Shown: positions 25,328 through 33,759, counted from the first letter of the stretch. The stretch: 41,220 nt of DNA from Lachnospiraceae bacterium UBA5902 (GCA_002431865.1 DJEI01000072.1:3924-45143); one strand, 5' to 3'. Numbers and translations are program-made. Notes: generated by a model from the sequence alone, not told the origin.

Positions 25328-27268
25328 ATGAGAGAGATAAAGATTGCAAAATCCGCAGGCTTTTGTTTTGGCGTCAAGCGGGCAGTAAACCTCGTCTATG
25401 ACCAGGTCGGAAATGCAAAAAAGGTTTATACCTATGGTCCAATCATTCATAATGAGGAGGTTGTTTCCGATCTGGAACGAAAGGGTGTGCATGTGCTTTC
25501 GGAAGAAGATATTGATGCCATGCTTTCCCATGACGGCAGAGAGGACGATGCAAAAGAAATCGTAATCCGGTCACATGGCATCGGGCGGGATGCCTATAAA
25601 AAGCTGGAACAGCTTGGGTTTGAGATCGTTGATGCAACGTGTCCATTCGTGAAAAAAATTCACCGTATCGTACAGCAGGAAACCGAGCAGGGGCATTGTG
25701 TGGTGATTGTCGGAGACGAAAATCATCCGGAAGTATGTGGCATCCGCGGCTGGTGTGTCCGGGAGCCGATCATCGTAAATTCCGTGGAACAGGCACAAAA
25801 AATGCTTGATTTTCTTGATAAAAATGTGTATATTGTCGCGCAAACGACATTTAATGACGTAAAATTTAAAGATATAGTTGAATTTTTTAGAAATAAAGGA
25901 TATAATGTCATTGTTTATAATACCATATGTAATGCTACCGAGGAACGACAGAGAGAAGCAAGAGCACTTGCAGCTGATGTTGATACCATGATAGTGATTG
26001 GTGGTAAGAGCAGTTCGAATACGCAGAAGCTGTATGAGATCTGTCGCAGAGAATGCGAAAATACTTACTATATTCAGACACTCGTTGACTTGGATTTAAC
26101 TGTTATTGAATCCGCTAAGAGGGTAGGTATTACAGCTGGGGCATCTACCCCAAATTATATTATTAAGGAGGTTCATGACAGTATGTCAGAATTAAGTTTT
26201 GAAGAATTGTTGAAGCAGTCCGAAGAGAATGGTAACAAGATTCGGGTTGGAAGTGTAGTTGAAGGAAAGGTTATCGCTGTTAAGCCAGAGGAAATCATCG
26301 TAGATATCCAGTACAAGGCTGACGGTATCGTTACCAGAAATGAGTACTCAAGTACTCCAAACTTAGATCTTACAACTGTTGTAAAGGTTGGAGATCCAAT
26401 CAAGGTTAAGGTTATTAAGACAAACGATGGCGAGGGACAGGTTCTTCTCTCATACAAGAGAGTTGCTGCAGATGAGTCTTATGACAAGTTAGAGGAAGCA
26501 TACAACAACGGTGAAGTTCTTACAGGTAAGGTTACACAGGTTGTTGACGGCGGTTTGAATGTCGTTGTAAATGAGTGCAAGGTATTCATCCCTGCAAGCC
26601 TTGTATCTGATACATTTGAGAAGGATCTCACAAAGTATCAGGATCAGGATGTAGAATTCGTATTGACAGAGTTCAATCCTAAGAAGCGTAGAGTAATCGG
26701 TAACAGAAAGCAGCTCCTTGTTGCTAAGAAGGCAGAGCTTGCTAAGAAATTATTTGAGAATCTCAAGGTTGGCGATGTAGTAGAAGGAACAGTTAAGAAT
26801 GTAACATCCTTCGGTGCATTCATTGATCTTGGTGGAGCAGACGGACTCCTTCATATCTCCGAGATGTCCTGGGGCAGAGTCAATGATCCAAGCAGCGTTG
26901 TTAAGGTTGGAGATGTTGTTAAGACATTTGTTAAGGATATCAATGGTGAGAAGATTGCCCTCAGTATGAAGTTCGAGGATGAGAATCCTTGGGTAAAGGC
27001 CGCTGACAAGTATGCAATCGGTAATGTTGTAACAGGTAAGGTTGTGCGTTTCGCAAGCTTTGGTGCATTCGTAGAGCTTGAGCCAGGTGTAGATGGACTC
27101 CTTCATGTTTCCCAGATCTCCAAGGAGCGTGTGGAGAAGCCAGAGGATGTTCTGAAGGTAGGTCAGGAGATCACGGCAAAGGTTGTCGATTTCAAGGCTG
27201 CTGAGAAGAAGATCAGCTTGAGCATTCGTGCCTTAGATGATGCACAGGAGGCTTCTGAAGAGGAGTAA
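25328..27268 (+). CDS. ispH: IspH-ribosomal protein S1 fusion (HMBPP reductase/S1 RNA-binding protein)
   Basis: The N-terminal part (about 1-283) is 4-hydroxy-3-methylbut-2-enyl diphosphate reductase, the last enzyme of the MEP isoprenoid pathway. The three [4Fe-4S] cysteines are visible (SAGFCFGV, VDATCPFV, NTICNAT), as are SHGIG and GDENHPEVCG. From about residue 286 the protein continues as ribosomal protein S1 with four S1 domains (starting at IRVGSVVEG, EVLTGKV, LKVGDVVEG and YAIGNVVTG). Such fusions are known in Clostridia. The ATG at 25328 is favoured by AGGAG about ten bases upstream; an ATG at 25307 has none. A promoter-like sequence at 25878-25906 and AAGGAGG before an in-frame ATG at 26183 suggest a separate S1 product. 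Confidence 0.95.
   Translation: MREIKIAKSAGFCFGVKRAVNLVYDQVGNAKKVYTYGPIIHNEEVVSDLERKGVHVLSEEDIDAMLSHDGREDDAKEIVIRSHGIGRDAYKKLEQLGFEIVDATCPFVKKIHRIVQQETEQGHCVVIVGDENHPEVCGIRGWCVREPIIVNSVEQAQKMLDFLDKNVYIVAQTTFNDVKFKDIVEFFRNKGYNVIVYNTICNATEERQREARALAADVDTMIVIGGKSSSNTQKLYEICRRECENTYYIQTLVDLDLTVIESAKRVGITAGASTPNYIIKEVHDSMSELSFEELLKQSEENGNKIRVGSVVEGKVIAVKPEEIIVDIQYKADGIVTRNEYSSTPNLDLTTVVKVGDPIKVKVIKTNDGEGQVLLSYKRVAADESYDKLEEAYNNGEVLTGKVTQVVDGGLNVVVNECKVFIPASLVSDTFEKDLTKYQDQDVEFVLTEFNPKKRRVIGNRKQLLVAKKAELAKKLFENLKVGDVVEGTVKNVTSFGAFIDLGGADGLLHISEMSWGRVNDPSSVVKVGDVVKTFVKDINGEKIALSMKFEDENPWVKAADKYAIGNVVTGKVVRFASFGAFVELEPGVDGLLHVSQISKERVEKPEDVLKVGQEITAKVVDFKAAEKKISLSIRALDDAQEASEEE
25878..25906 (+). promoter_or_regulatory. 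Possible internal promoter within ispH
   Basis: TTGAAT (25878-25883) and TATAAT (25901-25906) are 17 bases apart inside the coding sequence, in a locally AT-rich stretch. A transcript from here would carry the S1 part of the fusion, whose possible start lies about 275 bases downstream. AT-rich coding sequence can produce such matches by chance. Confidence 0.4.
26165..26185 (+). promoter_or_regulatory. Internal ribosome binding site and start for a free-standing S1 protein
   Basis: AAGGAGG (26165-26171) precedes an in-frame ATG at 26183 by 11 bases. The product from there would begin MSELSFEELLKQSE, very like the start of free-standing S1 proteins. The motif also encodes Lys-Glu-Val of the IspH end, so it could be coincidental. 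A nearer ATG at 26175 is out of frame. Confidence 0.4.
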
Positions 27269-27270
27269 GC

Positions 27271-28056
27271 ATGGCATATCAATATGAAGAGTTTAAGCGG
27301 GATGTGTATAAACTGACCGATATCAACTTAGACCTTTATAAAGAACGCCAGATGAAAAGAAGAATAGAATCTCTGATTGCCCGCAAAGGGTTTGATGGAT
27401 TTGAAAGTTTTTACAAAGGTATGAAGCAGGACAAAGGTCTACTTCGTACCTTTGTTAGTTATCTGACGATTAATGTGTCTCAGTTTTATCGAAATCCACA
27501 GCAGTGGATGAATTTTGATCAGGAGATCATTCCGTATCTGCGAAAAAAATATGGAGATACTTTAACAATCTGGAGTGCGGCATGTTCCACGGGTGACGAG
27601 TCATATACGATCGCCATGATTCTGTCAGAGTATATTCCGTTGTCGAAGATCCGTATCATTGCGACCGATCTGGACGAGGATGTACTTGCCTTTGCAAAAG
27701 AGGGTGTCTATCCGGCGAAGAGCCTGTCCGATCTGCCGAAGAAATACTTGGACAAGCATTTCAAGAAGGTGGATGACAGTCATTATGCAATCAGCCCGGA
27801 AATCAAGAAATGTGTGGAATTCAAGAAGCACAATCTGCTCAAGGACCGGTATTTCCAGCATATCCATATGATCGTCTGCCGGAATGTCGTCATTTATTTC
27901 ACGGACGAGGCGAAAGATCAGGTGTATGAGAATTTCCACAGCGCCCTTGTGGATGATGGAATCCTGTTTATTGGCAGTACGGAACAGATCTTGCATGCAA
28001 AAGAACTGGGATTTGAGTCAGTGCGTACATTTTTTTATAAAAAAATGAAAATATAG
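27271..28056 (+). CDS. cheR: Chemotaxis-type protein-glutamate methyltransferase CheR
   Basis: The enzyme methylates glutamates on chemoreceptors with S-adenosylmethionine. The 261-residue protein has the helical CheR_N domain (about 1-75, with YLTINVSQFYRNPQQW at its end). The SAM-binding domain follows, with WSAACSTGDESYTIAM and CRNVVIYFT. The length is normal for a complete CheR without added domains. The ribosome binding site GAGGAG lies at the end of the fusion gene, two bases upstream. It is the only chemotaxis gene here, so its receptor partner must be elsewhere. Confidence 0.95.
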   Translation: MAYQYEEFKRDVYKLTDINLDLYKERQMKRRIESLIARKGFDGFESFYKGMKQDKGLLRTFVSYLTINVSQFYRNPQQWMNFDQEIIPYLRKKYGDTLTIWSAACSTGDESYTIAMILSEYIPLSKIRIIATDLDEDVLAFAKEGVYPAKSLSDLPKKYLDKHFKKVDDSHYAISPEIKKCVEFKKHNLLKDRYFQHIHMIVCRNVVIYFTDEAKDQVYENFHSALVDDGILFIGSTEQILHAKELGFESVRTFFYKKMKI

Positions 28057-28057
28057 C

Positions 28058-28086
28058 TTGCATGAACAATTATCCTATGATATATT
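28058..28086 (+). promoter_or_regulatory. sigma-A-type promoter of rplS
   Basis: TTGCAT (28058-28063) and TATATT (28081-28086) are separated by 17 bases and lie about 80 bases before rplS. It begins immediately after the cheR stop codon. Confidence 0.5.
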
Positions 28087-28091
28087 TAGAT

Positions 28092-28165
28092 AGTTGTGAA
28101 AAAGGGATGGTCCTCTGGTGCAGATGTGCATTAAGAACGTCTAAATTATTTAGGAGGTCACACAA
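28092..28165 (+). promoter_or_regulatory. Possible ribosomal-protein L19 mRNA leader
   Basis: The gap before rplS contains short potential stems, such as TCTG/CAGA and TGCA/TGCA around 28115-28132, and ends with AGGAGGT. An L19 leader motif is described upstream of rplS in low-GC Gram-positive bacteria, and the position matches. I cannot confirm the consensus by eye. Confidence 0.3.
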
Positions 28166-28525
28166 ATGGCATTAAGTGCAAATGAAATCATCAAGAACAT
28201 TGAGACAGCACAGTTGAAGCAGGATGTTACAGACTTTAACGTAGGTGATACTATTAAGGTATACGCTAAGATTAAAGAGGGTAACAGAGAAAGAGTTCAG
28301 GCATTTGAAGGTACTGTACTGAAGAGACAGGGTGGAAGCAACCGTGAGACATTCACAGTTCGTAAGAATTCAAATGGCGTTGGCGTTGAGAAGACTTGGC
28401 CACTGCATAGCCCAACGATCGAGAAGATCGAGGTTATTCGTAGAGGTAAAGTAAGACGTGCAAAACTTAACTACTTACGTGATCGTGTTGGTAAGAAGGC
28501 TAAGGTTAAGGAACTTGTAAAGTAA
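28166..28525 (+). CDS. rplS: 50S ribosomal protein L19
   Basis: L19 is a 50S subunit protein lying at the interface with the 30S subunit. The 119-residue product has the family pattern throughout: [55 protein letters not shown] and the basic end [23 protein letters not shown] strong AGGAGGT precedes the ATG. The downstream order lepB-rbgA-rnhB-ylqG-ylqH closely matches the rplS region of Bacillus subtilis. Confidence 0.98.
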   Translation: MALSANEIIKNIETAQLKQDVTDFNVGDTIKVYAKIKEGNRERVQAFEGTVLKRQGGSNRETFTVRKNSNGVGVEKTWPLHSPTIEKIEVIRRGKVRRAKLNYLRDRVGKKAKVKELVK

Positions 28526-28550
28526 TACTTGCAGAGACAATGGAAACTTG

Positions 28551-28582
28551 CCCCCAGATTCATTTCAATCTGGGGGTTTCCT
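28551..28582 (+). terminator. Terminator or attenuator after rplS
   Basis: A perfect 10-bp stem (28551-28560 with 28567-28576) has a 6-base loop and a G5/C5 base, followed by a short TTTCC. Flanking GGAAAC (28542-28547) can pair with GTTTCC (28576-28581). The weak T run suggests partial read-through into lepB. Confidence 0.6.
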
Positions 28583-28616
28583 ATTATGAAGAGAAGTATC
28601 TTTCTGGAGGATTGCA

Positions 28617-29222
28617 TTGAAACGTAGAGGACAAAAAAGTTATTACGATAAGCATAATCTATCGAGATATGTATCAAAACGAAATTCCAAGATCAAACGG
28701 TTTTTCCGTTCATTCTGGCGTTGGATACTGCTTGTGTTTGTTGCCGTGATTGTCGGATATGCGATTGTGACGTTTGGATTTCAGACGGTGACGGTAGTGG
28801 GACCGTCAATGAATCCGACGTTGGCAGATTCACAGGTTGTGCTGGTCAATAAAATCGTATATAAAGTATCTGATGTGAAGCGGTATGATGTGATTGCGTA
28901 TTCGCGCGTGAACGGCAATGGATATTATGATATCAAGCGTGTCATTGGTCTGCCAGGCGAGACGATCCGTATCTCAAATGGCGATATTTATATCAACGGA
29001 GAACGGCGCAGTGATGTCCCATTTACAATGGCGATTCAGATCAGCGGTGTGGCGGAGGATGAGATCACACTGGGCGACAGTGAGTATTTCTTGATGGGCG
29101 ACAATGTGAATAACAGTGAGGACAGCCGTTATACGAATGTTGGAAATATAGCAAAGACAGAGATAAAGGGAAAGGTCGTATCGATTCTTCTCCCGCGCAG
29201 TGATAAAGGAAAGGTAAAATAA
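28617..29222 (+). CDS. lepB: Signal peptidase I (first copy)
   Basis: The enzyme removes signal peptides from exported proteins at the outer face of the membrane. The 201-residue protein has a basic N-terminus and one membrane segment (about 36-56). The catalytic Ser lies in VVGPSMNPTL and the catalytic Lys in YDIKRVIGLPGE. The C-terminal box is FLMGDNVNNSEDSR. The start is a TTG at 28617 with GGAGG (28606-28610) six bases upstream. A second signal peptidase gene lies beyond rbgA. Confidence 0.95.
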   Translation: MKRRGQKSYYDKHNLSRYVSKRNSKIKRFFRSFWRWILLVFVAVIVGYAIVTFGFQTVTVVGPSMNPTLADSQVVLVNKIVYKVSDVKRYDVIAYSRVNGNGYYDIKRVIGLPGETIRISNGDIYINGERRSDVPFTMAIQISGVAEDEITLGDSEYFLMGDNVNNSEDSRYTNVGNIAKTEIKGKVVSILLPRSDKGKVK

Positions 29223-29225
29223 GCG

Positions 29226-30080
29226 ATGAATATTCAATGGTATCCGGGACATATGACGAAAGCCAAGCGTATGATGCAGGAAGATATAAAGCTGATTGAT
29301 ATTGTGATCGAGCTGCTGGATGCAAGAGCACCATTATCCAGCAAGAATCCGGATATTGATAATCTTGCTGCGAACAAGTCACGCATGGTAATCCTGAATA
29401 AAGCAGATATGGCAGATGCCAGAAAGACCGCAAAATGGGAAGAGTATTTTAAAGCAAAGGGATTCTTCGTGCTCAGTATGGACTCCAGGAAGAATTCTGG
29501 TATGAAGCCAGTATCTGATACGATCCGGGAAGCGTGTAAGGAGAAAATTGCTCGTGACCGGAAGCGTGGTATTATTAACCGCCCAATCCGTGCAATGATC
29601 GTTGGAATTCCGAATGTCGGCAAGTCTACATTTATCAATTCCTACGCGAAGAAATCGTGCACGAAGGTCGGAAATAAGCCGGGTGTTACGAAAGGAAAGC
29701 AGTGGATCCGGATTGGCAAGGATGTGGAGCTTCTTGATACACCGGGTATCCTGTGGCCGAAATTCGATGATCAGGAGGTTGGTCTGCGGCTGGCGTATAT
29801 CGGTTCCATCAACGATGAAATTCTTACGAAAAGCGAGCTTGCCTTAAAATTCATAGATTTTTTAAAAATAAATTATTGTAATGCTCTGACAGACAGGTAT
29901 AATATAGATATTGATATACAGAATTCTGAGAATTTTGAGATATTGAAACATATTGCGGTTGCAAGATTATGTTTGTTAAAAGGAAATGAGCCGGATCTTG
30001 ACAAGGCTGCGGCAATTTTATTCGATGATTTTCGAAGCGGCAGACTGGGACGTATGACGTTGGAGGAGATACCGGAATAG
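29226..30080 (+). CDS. rbgA: Ribosome biogenesis GTPase RbgA (YlqF)
   Basis: This GTPase acts late in 50S subunit assembly. The 284-residue protein shows the circularly permuted G-motif order of the YlqF/YawG family: the G4 motif NKAD (near residue 58) comes before G1 GIPNVGKSTFIN (near 127) and G3 DTPG (near 171). The N-terminal IQWYPGHMTKAKRMM is the family signature. It begins three bases after lepB and is followed by the second lepB, rnhB, ylqG and ylqH. Confidence 0.96.
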   Translation: MNIQWYPGHMTKAKRMMQEDIKLIDIVIELLDARAPLSSKNPDIDNLAANKSRMVILNKADMADARKTAKWEEYFKAKGFFVLSMDSRKNSGMKPVSDTIREACKEKIARDRKRGIINRPIRAMIVGIPNVGKSTFINSYAKKSCTKVGNKPGVTKGKQWIRIGKDVELLDTPGILWPKFDDQEVGLRLAYIGSINDEILTKSELALKFIDFLKINYCNALTDRYNIDIDIQNSENFEILKHIAVARLCLLKGNEPDLDKAAAILFDDFRSGRLGRMTLEEIPE

Positions 30081-30091
30081 GGAGTTTATAG

Positions 30092-30853
30092 ATGATGAAG
30101 AAGAAAAAGAATGCGGAAGCCGTAGAGACGGAAGCTGCAGAAGCGGTGACAGAGAAAACAAAAACATCCGAGGACAAAAAGCCGGAGACAGAAATGGCAG
30201 AGGATATCGAGAAAAAGGCAGAAGAGGAAGCTGCGGAGATTGAAGCATACGACGCAGAAGGAAATCCGATCTTAAAAAAGAAAAAGAAGAGAAAAAGCAA
30301 GAAGAAAAAGACACAGAAACCGGAAGAAGTTAATATTGTGAAGGAACTTCTAAGTCTGATCATTTATATCGGAATCGTTGTTCTGATCTGTTATTTTATC
30401 CTGAACTTTGTAGGCTGTCGTTCCAAGGTTGATGGTTCTTCGATGAATCCGACACTGGAGGATAAAGATAATCTGTGGGTAGATAAACTGTCGTATACAT
30501 TTGGGGATCCGAAGCGGTTTGATGTCGTAATCTTTAACTATGATGAGAACACGACCTATGTCAAACGTATCATTGGACTGCCGGGAGAGACAGTCCGTAT
30601 CGACCAGAACGGAAATATCTATATTAACGGCAAGCTGCTCAAGGAGAATTACGGCAAAGAGACAATGCTGAACAATGGACGAGCCGGTTCGGATGTCTAT
30701 CTTGGTTCGGACGAGTACTTTGTGCTTGGAGATAACCGGAACAACAGTATCGACAGCCGATGGTCGGATGTCGGAAATGTCAGCAGGGAGGATATCGTCG
30801 GGAAGGTTGTCCTGCGAATCTATCCATTTAAGAGCTTTGGACTGATTAAATAA
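30092..30853 (+). CDS. lepB: Signal peptidase I (second copy, long charged N-terminus)
   Basis: The 253-residue protein has the signal peptidase core: one membrane segment (about 90-108), catalytic Ser in VDGSSMNPTL, catalytic Lys in TYVKRIIGLPGE, and FVLGDNRNNSIDSR. Ahead of it lies a cytoplasmic extension of about 85 residues made almost entirely of Lys, Glu and Ala, with a Lys/Arg-rich patch near 68-78. That extension is absent from the first copy. The active-site residues are intact, so it should be functional. The two proteins may differ in substrates or timing. The start could be 30092 or the adjacent ATG at 30095. Confidence 0.93.
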   Translation: MMKKKKNAEAVETEAAEAVTEKTKTSEDKKPETEMAEDIEKKAEEEAAEIEAYDAEGNPILKKKKKRKSKKKKTQKPEEVNIVKELLSLIIYIGIVVLICYFILNFVGCRSKVDGSSMNPTLEDKDNLWVDKLSYTFGDPKRFDVVIFNYDENTTYVKRIIGLPGETVRIDQNGNIYINGKLLKENYGKETMLNNGRAGSDVYLGSDEYFVLGDNRNNSIDSRWSDVGNVSREDIVGKVVLRIYPFKSFGLIK

Positions 30854-30859
30854 CAATAT

Positions 30860-30888
30860 AGGACTGTGTATATGCACAGTCCTTATTT
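30860..30888 (+). terminator. Terminator after the second lepB
   Basis: A 9-bp stem (30860-30868 with 30875-30883) encloses a 6-base loop and is followed by TATTTT. Confidence 0.65.
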
Positions 30889-30911
30889 TGCATTTAACAA
30901 AGGAGTAGGAA

Positions 30912-31682
30912 ATGATGAAGATACAGGAGATCAAGGCGGCGTATCAGACACTCGATCCAGATGACGAGCCGATGCTGCAGCAGTTTATACATACCTATGG
31001 CACTGATGAGCGAAGTGGGGTGCAGACACTTGTGGAGCAGACGAAAAAGAAGCTGGCGCAGTTAGAGACGGAATATGTCCGTTCTGAGAAAATGCTCGCG
31101 TTTGAGCGTAAGTATCATGCGATTGGAAGCCGATATATATGTGGGATAGATGAAGTCGGCAGAGGACCACTGGCGGGTCCTGTTGTGGCATGTGCGGTGA
31201 TACTGCCAGAGGATGAGATGCTTCTGTATCTGAATGATTCCAAACAGGTGCCAAGAAAGAAGCGGGAAATCTTATATGATATCATTCGTGAGAAGGCAGT
31301 TGCTTATGGTATAGGTGTTGTCTCAGAGAAACGGATTGATGAGATTAACATCTTACAGGCAACCTATGAGGCGATGCGTATGGCAATCGCAAATCTGAAG
31401 GTACAGCCGGATCTTTTATTAAATGATGCGGTGCGTATCCCGGAGGTCGATATCAAACAGGTGCCGATTATCAAGGGAGATACGTTGTCTGCAAGTATTG
31501 CGGCGGCAAGTATCGTGGCAAAGGTGACAAGAGACCGTATGATGGTAGAATATGATAAGGTGTATCCAGGCTATGATTTTGCAAGCAACATGGGCTATGG
31601 CAGTGCGAAGCATTATGCAGGTCTTGATAAGCTTGGACCTTGCGGGATTCATCGAAGAACGTATATTAAGGAATATGTATGA
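30912..31682 (+). CDS. rnhB: Ribonuclease HII
   Basis: The enzyme cuts RNA in RNA-DNA hybrids and removes single ribonucleotides from DNA. The 256-residue protein has an N-terminal helical extension of about 70 residues, as in Bacillus RnhB. The catalytic core opens with CGIDEVGRGPLAGPVV, which supplies the Asp-Glu pair; further acidic residues follow in LLNDAVRIP and VTRDRMM. AAGGAG (30899-30904) precedes the ATG by seven bases. The end overlaps ylqG by four bases. Confidence 0.96.
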   Translation: MMKIQEIKAAYQTLDPDDEPMLQQFIHTYGTDERSGVQTLVEQTKKKLAQLETEYVRSEKMLAFERKYHAIGSRYICGIDEVGRGPLAGPVVACAVILPEDEMLLYLNDSKQVPRKKREILYDIIREKAVAYGIGVVSEKRIDEINILQATYEAMRMAIANLKVQPDLLLNDAVRIPEVDIKQVPIIKGDTLSASIAAASIVAKVTRDRMMVEYDKVYPGYDFASNMGYGSAKHYAGLDKLGPCGIHRRTYIKEYV

Positions 31683-33370
31683 ATATAGATAACGGAAATC
31701 TTCAATTCAATCGGTATCAGACTGGAACCGTGACCGGGAATCGGACGGAAAACGCGGCTGCAAACAACACGCAGACGGCGTCTGGTAACACTGCGCTGGC
31801 ACAGGCGCAGGAGGGGCAGACCTTTACCGGGCGGATCGTCGATGTGAATGGTTCGCAGGTGACGATTCAGATGGATGGAAATATGATGCTGCAAGCGCGG
31901 ATGGCGGAAGCGATGAACCTCAATATGGGTGATACGATTGCTTTTCTCGTGAAAGAGAATTCCGGAAACACGGTGATGATTCAGTCACTTGCGTCAGATA
32001 TGCAGACGATGAAGGATCAGACGATCTTTGATCTCTTAGAGAAGAATCAGCTCTCGCCGTCGGATAAGAACTATCAGATCGCTGAGACGCTGTTAAATGA
32101 GAATATGCCGGTCGATCGTGCCGGCATGCGGAAGGTGCTGCAACAGGCATATAAATACCCGGATACACCGATCCAGACGCTTGTATCCATGAACAAGATG
32201 CAGCTTCCGGTGACGGAGCAGACAATCGCAGGCTTTGAGCAGTATCAGACGAACCAACATGCGATGATGCAGGCATTGTCAGGGATGACCGAGGAGCTTA
32301 CGGCGTATATGACTAAGCCGGACAGCATGCGGGAGATGATGCAGGTGCTGTCCGATGCACAGGATCTTCCGGTACTCGATGCAGACGCGATGCTGCAGGA
32401 GTTAGAGCAGACCACAGGCGATGCGCTGTTTGCGCAGGGGCGGGTAAGTGCAGGTGACCAGCTGCAAGCCACAGATATGACGGGCAAGCTACCTGTATTA
32501 TCCGCGGAGCAGCTGTCAGCTTATGCGGAGAGGTTTGGCATGACCGAAGAACAGATCACAGAGCTTACGAAGCAGTTACAGGATATGCATCTGGATGCGC
32601 AGACGATACAGACGGTGTTCGAACAGTCCAATACGATGATGCAGCTGGCGAACCATCTGCAGGCACTTGTCACAGGTGCCGCCGATAAAACGATGATTGA
32701 TGCCGATATAATGAAGGAATTTTTCAAGTCGGATAGCATGAAGGAACTGTTGGAGGCTGCCGTGAAGGAGAAGTTCACGCTGAACCCGGAGAAGATGCAG
32801 AAACCACAGGAGGTTTCCGATCTGTACAAGGGCATTTATGAGAAGATGGATCGTCTGATGCAGCAGATGAGCGGACATGCAAGCTCGTCCGGAGAGCATC
32901 TGTCCGAGTCGGCGAAGGGCATGCAGGAGCGGATTGATTTCCTGCAGAACCTGAGTAATCTCTTCCCGTATGCACAGATTCCGGTGCGGATGGAGGGCAG
33001 AGATGGAAATGCAGATCTGTTCGTCTATATGAATAAGAAGCGGATGCAGGAGAAGAAGGAAGACGTCAGTGCTCTGCTGCATCTGGATATGAAATATCTT
33101 GGACCGACGGATGTCCATGTGTCCCTGCGTGGTACGATGGTACATACGAAGTTCTATGTCGAGGACGAGGAAAGCGCGAAGATCATTGACGCGCATATGA
33201 CACAGCTGGAACAGGCGATCGCGGAGAATGGGTATTCGCTTACAAATGAGGTAATTATGCGGGATCCGACGCTGCACCCGGAGACAGAGAAAAATGCCGT
33301 GGTAAAAGAGATGTTCGGTGACGACATCGAGAAGAGCGTGAAGCGGTATTCGTTCGATGTTCGGATGTAA
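31679..33370 (+). CDS. ylqG: YlqG-like protein with FliK-type C-terminal domain
   Basis: The 563-residue protein is Met- and Gln-rich, with no signal peptide or membrane segment. After a low-complexity head comes a beta-rich stretch (FTGRIVDVNGSQVTIQMDG). A long helical middle follows, and then a C-terminal domain with FPYAQIPVRMEGRDGNADLFVYMNKKR and LHLDMKYLGPTDVHVSLRGTMVHTKFYVED. That pattern resembles the C-terminal domain of flagellar hook-length control protein FliK. The rbgA-rnhB-ylqG-ylqH order is shared with B. subtilis, where YlqG is the counterpart. The function is unknown. It starts within the rnhB stop (ATGA), so it is translationally coupled. Confidence 0.75.
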   Translation: MNIDNGNLQFNRYQTGTVTGNRTENAAANNTQTASGNTALAQAQEGQTFTGRIVDVNGSQVTIQMDGNMMLQARMAEAMNLNMGDTIAFLVKENSGNTVMIQSLASDMQTMKDQTIFDLLEKNQLSPSDKNYQIAETLLNENMPVDRAGMRKVLQQAYKYPDTPIQTLVSMNKMQLPVTEQTIAGFEQYQTNQHAMMQALSGMTEELTAYMTKPDSMREMMQVLSDAQDLPVLDADAMLQELEQTTGDALFAQGRVSAGDQLQATDMTGKLPVLSAEQLSAYAERFGMTEEQITELTKQLQDMHLDAQTIQTVFEQSNTMMQLANHLQALVTGAADKTMIDADIMKEFFKSDSMKELLEAAVKEKFTLNPEKMQKPQEVSDLYKGIYEKMDRLMQQMSGHASSSGEHLSESAKGMQERIDFLQNLSNLFPYAQIPVRMEGRDGNADLFVYMNKKRMQEKKEDVSALLHLDMKYLGPTDVHVSLRGTMVHTKFYVEDEESAKIIDAHMTQLEQAIAENGYSLTNEVIMRDPTLHPETEKNAVVKEMFGDDIEKSVKRYSFDVRM

Positions 33371-33453
33371 CTGTCAAATGAAATGTACAAAGCGCAGGAA
33401 TCAGTAGAAGAAACGTGTGTGACATGGACTGGATGATGCAGAGGGTAAAATAG

Positions 33454-33759
33454 ATGGCACAGAATTTCAATGTGGATACAAAGAAAAAAGAAGAGAAAAA
33501 AAAGGCGGTTGCTTTAGTCTATGAGCCGGGAAATGAGGCACCACAGGTCGTTGCATCCGGAAAGGGCGTGATCGCGGAGCGTATCATTGACACGGCGAAG
33601 AAAAGTGACGTTCCGCTCTACAAGGACACTGACCTTACGAATACCCTGTTGAACCTGGATATCGGGGAATGTATCCCGCCGGAGCTGTATGGCGTCGTTG
33701 CGGAGATCTTAGTCTATGTCGACCGGATGGATAAGCTGCGTGCGAAGCTTGGAAAATAG
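33454..33759 (+). CDS. ylqH: YlqH-like protein (FlhB C-terminal domain homologue)
   Basis: The 101-residue cytoplasmic protein corresponds to only the C-terminal export-switch domain of FlhB/YscU: KAVALVYEPGNEAPQVVASGKGVIAERI, then VPLYKDTDLTNTLLNLDIGECIPPELYGVVAEILVYV. The NPTH self-cleavage site of true FlhB is missing; the stretch before AVALVY is Lys-rich instead. The four membrane helices of FlhB are also absent. Its partner ylqG resembles FliK, which acts on FlhB in flagellar export, so the two may work together outside the flagellum. That link is inference. Confidence 0.85.
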   Translation: MAQNFNVDTKKKEEKKKAVALVYEPGNEAPQVVASGKGVIAERIIDTAKKSDVPLYKDTDLTNTLLNLDIGECIPPELYGVVAEILVYVDRMDKLRAKLGK

